Assembly: GCF_021228235.1 (NCBI RefSeq)
Contig: NZ_JAJQRG010000003.1
Location: 62,001-126,000, forward strand
DNA length: 64,000 nt
Origin: Pseudophaeobacter flagellatus
GTDB taxonomy: Bacteria; Pseudomonadota; Alphaproteobacteria; Rhodobacterales; Rhodobacteraceae
Direction of reading: 5' to 3'
Position 1 is the first letter of the stretch. Each line of letters opens with the position of its first letter. The position numbers were made by a program, and so were the translations under genes. Positions 62,461 through 64,000 of the stretch are shown piece by piece. The notes below the pieces were generated by a model. That model saw only the letters and a list, made by a program, of their open reading frames with translations. It had not been told where the DNA came from and did not search any database.

Positions 62461-63915
62461 ATGACTAAAGTCATCAAGAACGGGACAATTGTCACCGCGG
62501 ATCTTACCTATAAATCGGATGTCCTGATCGAAGATGGGGTGATCACTGCGATTGGCCCCAACCTCAAAGGTGATGAGGAGCTGGATGCAACTGGCTGCTA
62601 TGTGATGCCGGGCGGGATTGATCCGCATACCCATCTGGAAATGCCCTTCATGGGCACCTATTCGACAGATGATTTCGAAAGCGGCACCCGTGCCGGGCTG
62701 GCTGGCGGCACCACTATGGTCGTGGATTTTGCCCTGCCAAATCCGGGTGAAAGCTTGCTGGACGCGTTGAAGCGCTGGGATAACAAATCGACGCGCGCCA
62801 ACTGCGATTATTCTTTCCACATGGCGGTGACCTGGTGGGGCGAGCAGGTCTTTGACGATATGAAGACCGTGATCGAAACCCGCGGCATCAATACCTTCAA
62901 GCATTTCATGGCCTATAAGGGCGCGCTGATGGTCAATGATGACGAGCTGTATTCCAGCTTTCAGCGCCTGTCTGAACTGGGCGGCATTGCCATGGTCCAC
63001 GCCGAAAATGGTGATGTGGTGGCGGAGCTGTCGGCCAAGCTGCTGGCTGAGGGCAATACCGGCCCCGAGGCCCATGCCTATTCTCGCCCGCCACAGGTAG
63101 AAGGCGAGGCCACCAACCGTGCCATCATGATTGCCGATATGGCCGGGGTGCCGCTTTATGTGGTGCATACCTCTTGCGAGGACAGCCACGAGGCGATCCG
63201 ACGGGCCCGCCAGCAGGGCAAGCGGGTCTGGGGCGAGCCGCTCATCCAGCACCTGACGCTGGATGAGAGTGAGTATTTCAATCCCGATTGGGACCATGCT
63301 GCGCGCCGTGTGATGTCGCCGCCGTTCCGGAATAAACAGCATCAGGATAGCCTTTGGGCTGGGCTGCAGTCAGGTTCTCTCTCGGTTGTTGCCACCGATC
63401 ATTGCGCCTTTTCGACTGAGCAGAAACGCTATGGGCTTGGCGATTTCACCAAGATTCCCAATGGCACCGGCGGGCTGGAAGACCGGATGCCGATGCTTTG
63501 GACACATGGGGTTGCCACCGGGCGGATCACGCCAAATGAATTTGTTGCCGTGACCTCGACCAATATCGCCAAGATCTTGAATTGCTATCCTAGGAAGGGG
63601 GCCGTTCTGGTTGGCGCCGATGCCGATCTGGTGGTCTGGGATCCGGAAAAAACCAAGACCATCGCTGCCAGCACCCAGCAATCCGCCATTGACTATAATG
63701 TCTTTGAGGGCAAAGAGGTCAAAGGCTTGCCACGGTTCACCCTGACGCGCGGCCAGGTGGCGGTGCATGATGGCGAAATTCGTTGTCAGGAAGGCCATGG
63801 CCGCTTTGTTGAGCGCGAGGCCAACACGACGGTGAACAAGGCGCTTTCGACCTGGAAAGAGCTGAGCGCCCCGCGGCCTGTGCAGCGCACTGGCATTCCC
63901 GCAACCGGCGTCTAA
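62461..63915 (+). CDS. hydA: Dihydropyrimidinase (D-hydantoinase)
   Basis: 484 residues from ATG 62461 (CAGGGAG upstream). Amidohydrolase fold with 'VMPGGIDPHTHLEMPFMG' (metal His pair), the carboxylated Lys in 'TFKHFMAYKGALM', 'MVHAENGDVV', 'YVVHTSCEDSHEAI' and 'VVATDHCAFSTEQK' (Asp). Opens the dihydrouracil ring to N-carbamoyl-beta-alanine, step two of the pathway. Together with preTA and pydC it completes the reductive route. Preceded by repeat copy B. Confidence 0.96.
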   Translation: MTKVIKNGTIVTADLTYKSDVLIEDGVITAIGPNLKGDEELDATGCYVMPGGIDPHTHLEMPFMGTYSTDDFESGTRAGLAGGTTMVVDFALPNPGESLLDALKRWDNKSTRANCDYSFHMAVTWWGEQVFDDMKTVIETRGINTFKHFMAYKGALMVNDDELYSSFQRLSELGGIAMVHAENGDVVAELSAKLLAEGNTGPEAHAYSRPPQVEGEATNRAIMIADMAGVPLYVVHTSCEDSHEAIRRARQQGKRVWGEPLIQHLTLDESEYFNPDWDHAARRVMSPPFRNKQHQDSLWAGLQSGSLSVVATDHCAFSTEQKRYGLGDFTKIPNGTGGLEDRMPMLWTHGVATGRITPNEFVAVTSTNIAKILNCYPRKGAVLVGADADLVVWDPEKTKTIAASTQQSAIDYNVFEGKEVKGLPRFTLTRGQVAVHDGEIRCQEGHGRFVEREANTTVNKALSTWKELSAPRPVQRTGIPATGV

Positions 63916-63978
63916 TGAGGGCCGGGCTGCGGTGGCATCTCTGCCGCGGCCCCCTCGCAGTCTGAGCAAGGCAACATT

Positions 63979-64000
63979 ATGAATACTCAAACGACTACCC
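63979..64000 (+). CDS. Possible start of a further gene (partial)
   Basis: ATG at 63979, preceded by GCAAGG, opens a frame 'MNTQTTT' that continues past the window edge, 63 bases after hydA in the same direction. In many genomes a transporter follows here, but nothing in seven residues supports a function. Confidence 0.35.

Noticed and set aside
62137-63342. 401-codon minus-strand frame opposite pydC and hydA
   Set aside because: Crosses two well-supported genes in antisense and shows no family motif.

Overview
The window is a stretch of GC-rich chromosome from an alphaproteobacterium, most likely a marine Roseobacter-group member of the Rhodobacterales (Phaeobacter/Leisingera/Ruegeria-like). 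The evidence is the complete soxTRS-VWXYZABCD thiosulfate-oxidation cluster, GapR (DUF2312), a bacterial NDUFA12 homologue, a ScfR-type XRE regulator, and the mlaD/DUF2155/aat/accC/accB block that is familiar in this group. I found no rRNA, tRNA, CRISPR array, intact insertion sequence or prophage.

Layout. 1-973: start of an Mrp-type antiporter subunit A (partial, minus). 1.3-2.8 kb: Tat-signal rhodanese plus a secreted PHB-depolymerase-like esterase. 2.8-4.7 kb: hybrid sensor kinase. 4.8-9.6 kb: osmoregulated periplasmic glucan operon opgC-opgG-opgH. 9.7-16.5 kb: TPR protein, a CoA-transferase/ThDP-enzyme pair and a PhoX-family phosphatase. 16.5-26.8 kb: the sox cluster, with divergent soxTRS and soxVWXYZABCD arms. 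27-30 kb: a methyltransferase and a GlxA-type AraC regulator. 30-32 kb: clpP and clpX. 32.3-33.7 kb: a Rid protein followed by decayed DNA (IS3 transposase remnant, VOC-protein tail). 33.7-37.6 kb: ndufa12, mlaD, DUF2155, aat, accC, accB. 37.8-46.9 kb: PAS-LuxR regulator, acyl-CoA synthetase, a five-gene branched-chain amino-acid-type ABC importer and the ScfR regulator. 47.1-51.9 kb: a signalling operon joining a lone receiver protein, a small membrane protein, a transporter-fused histidine kinase and an unusual FliM. 52.2-54.5 kb: persulfide-handling operon (MBL-fold dioxygenase, two YeeE/YedE halves, DUF442). 55-56.6 kb: GapR and a decayed, AT-richer patch. 56.6-63.9 kb: a Rid protein and the complete reductive pyrimidine catabolic set (preT, preA, pydC, hydA) with RutR.

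How genes work together. SoxXA, SoxYZ, SoxB and SoxCD oxidise thiosulfate in the periplasm. SoxV, SoxW and SoxS keep the SoxYZ carrier reduced, and SoxT probably imports a sulfur compound. SoxR has the two cysteines of SqrR/BigR persulfide sensors. An ATTC-N8-GAAT palindrome, exact or one base off, lies in four sox intergenic regions, and a weaker match lies in front of the persulfide dioxygenase operon 36 kb away, which suggests one sulfane-sulfur regulon. In the pyrimidine block a perfect RutR palindrome lies between rutR and pydC and a weaker copy before preT.

Other points of note are a hairpin-plus-conserved-tail repeat found before two unrelated genes, and the receiver/transporter-kinase/FliM operon.
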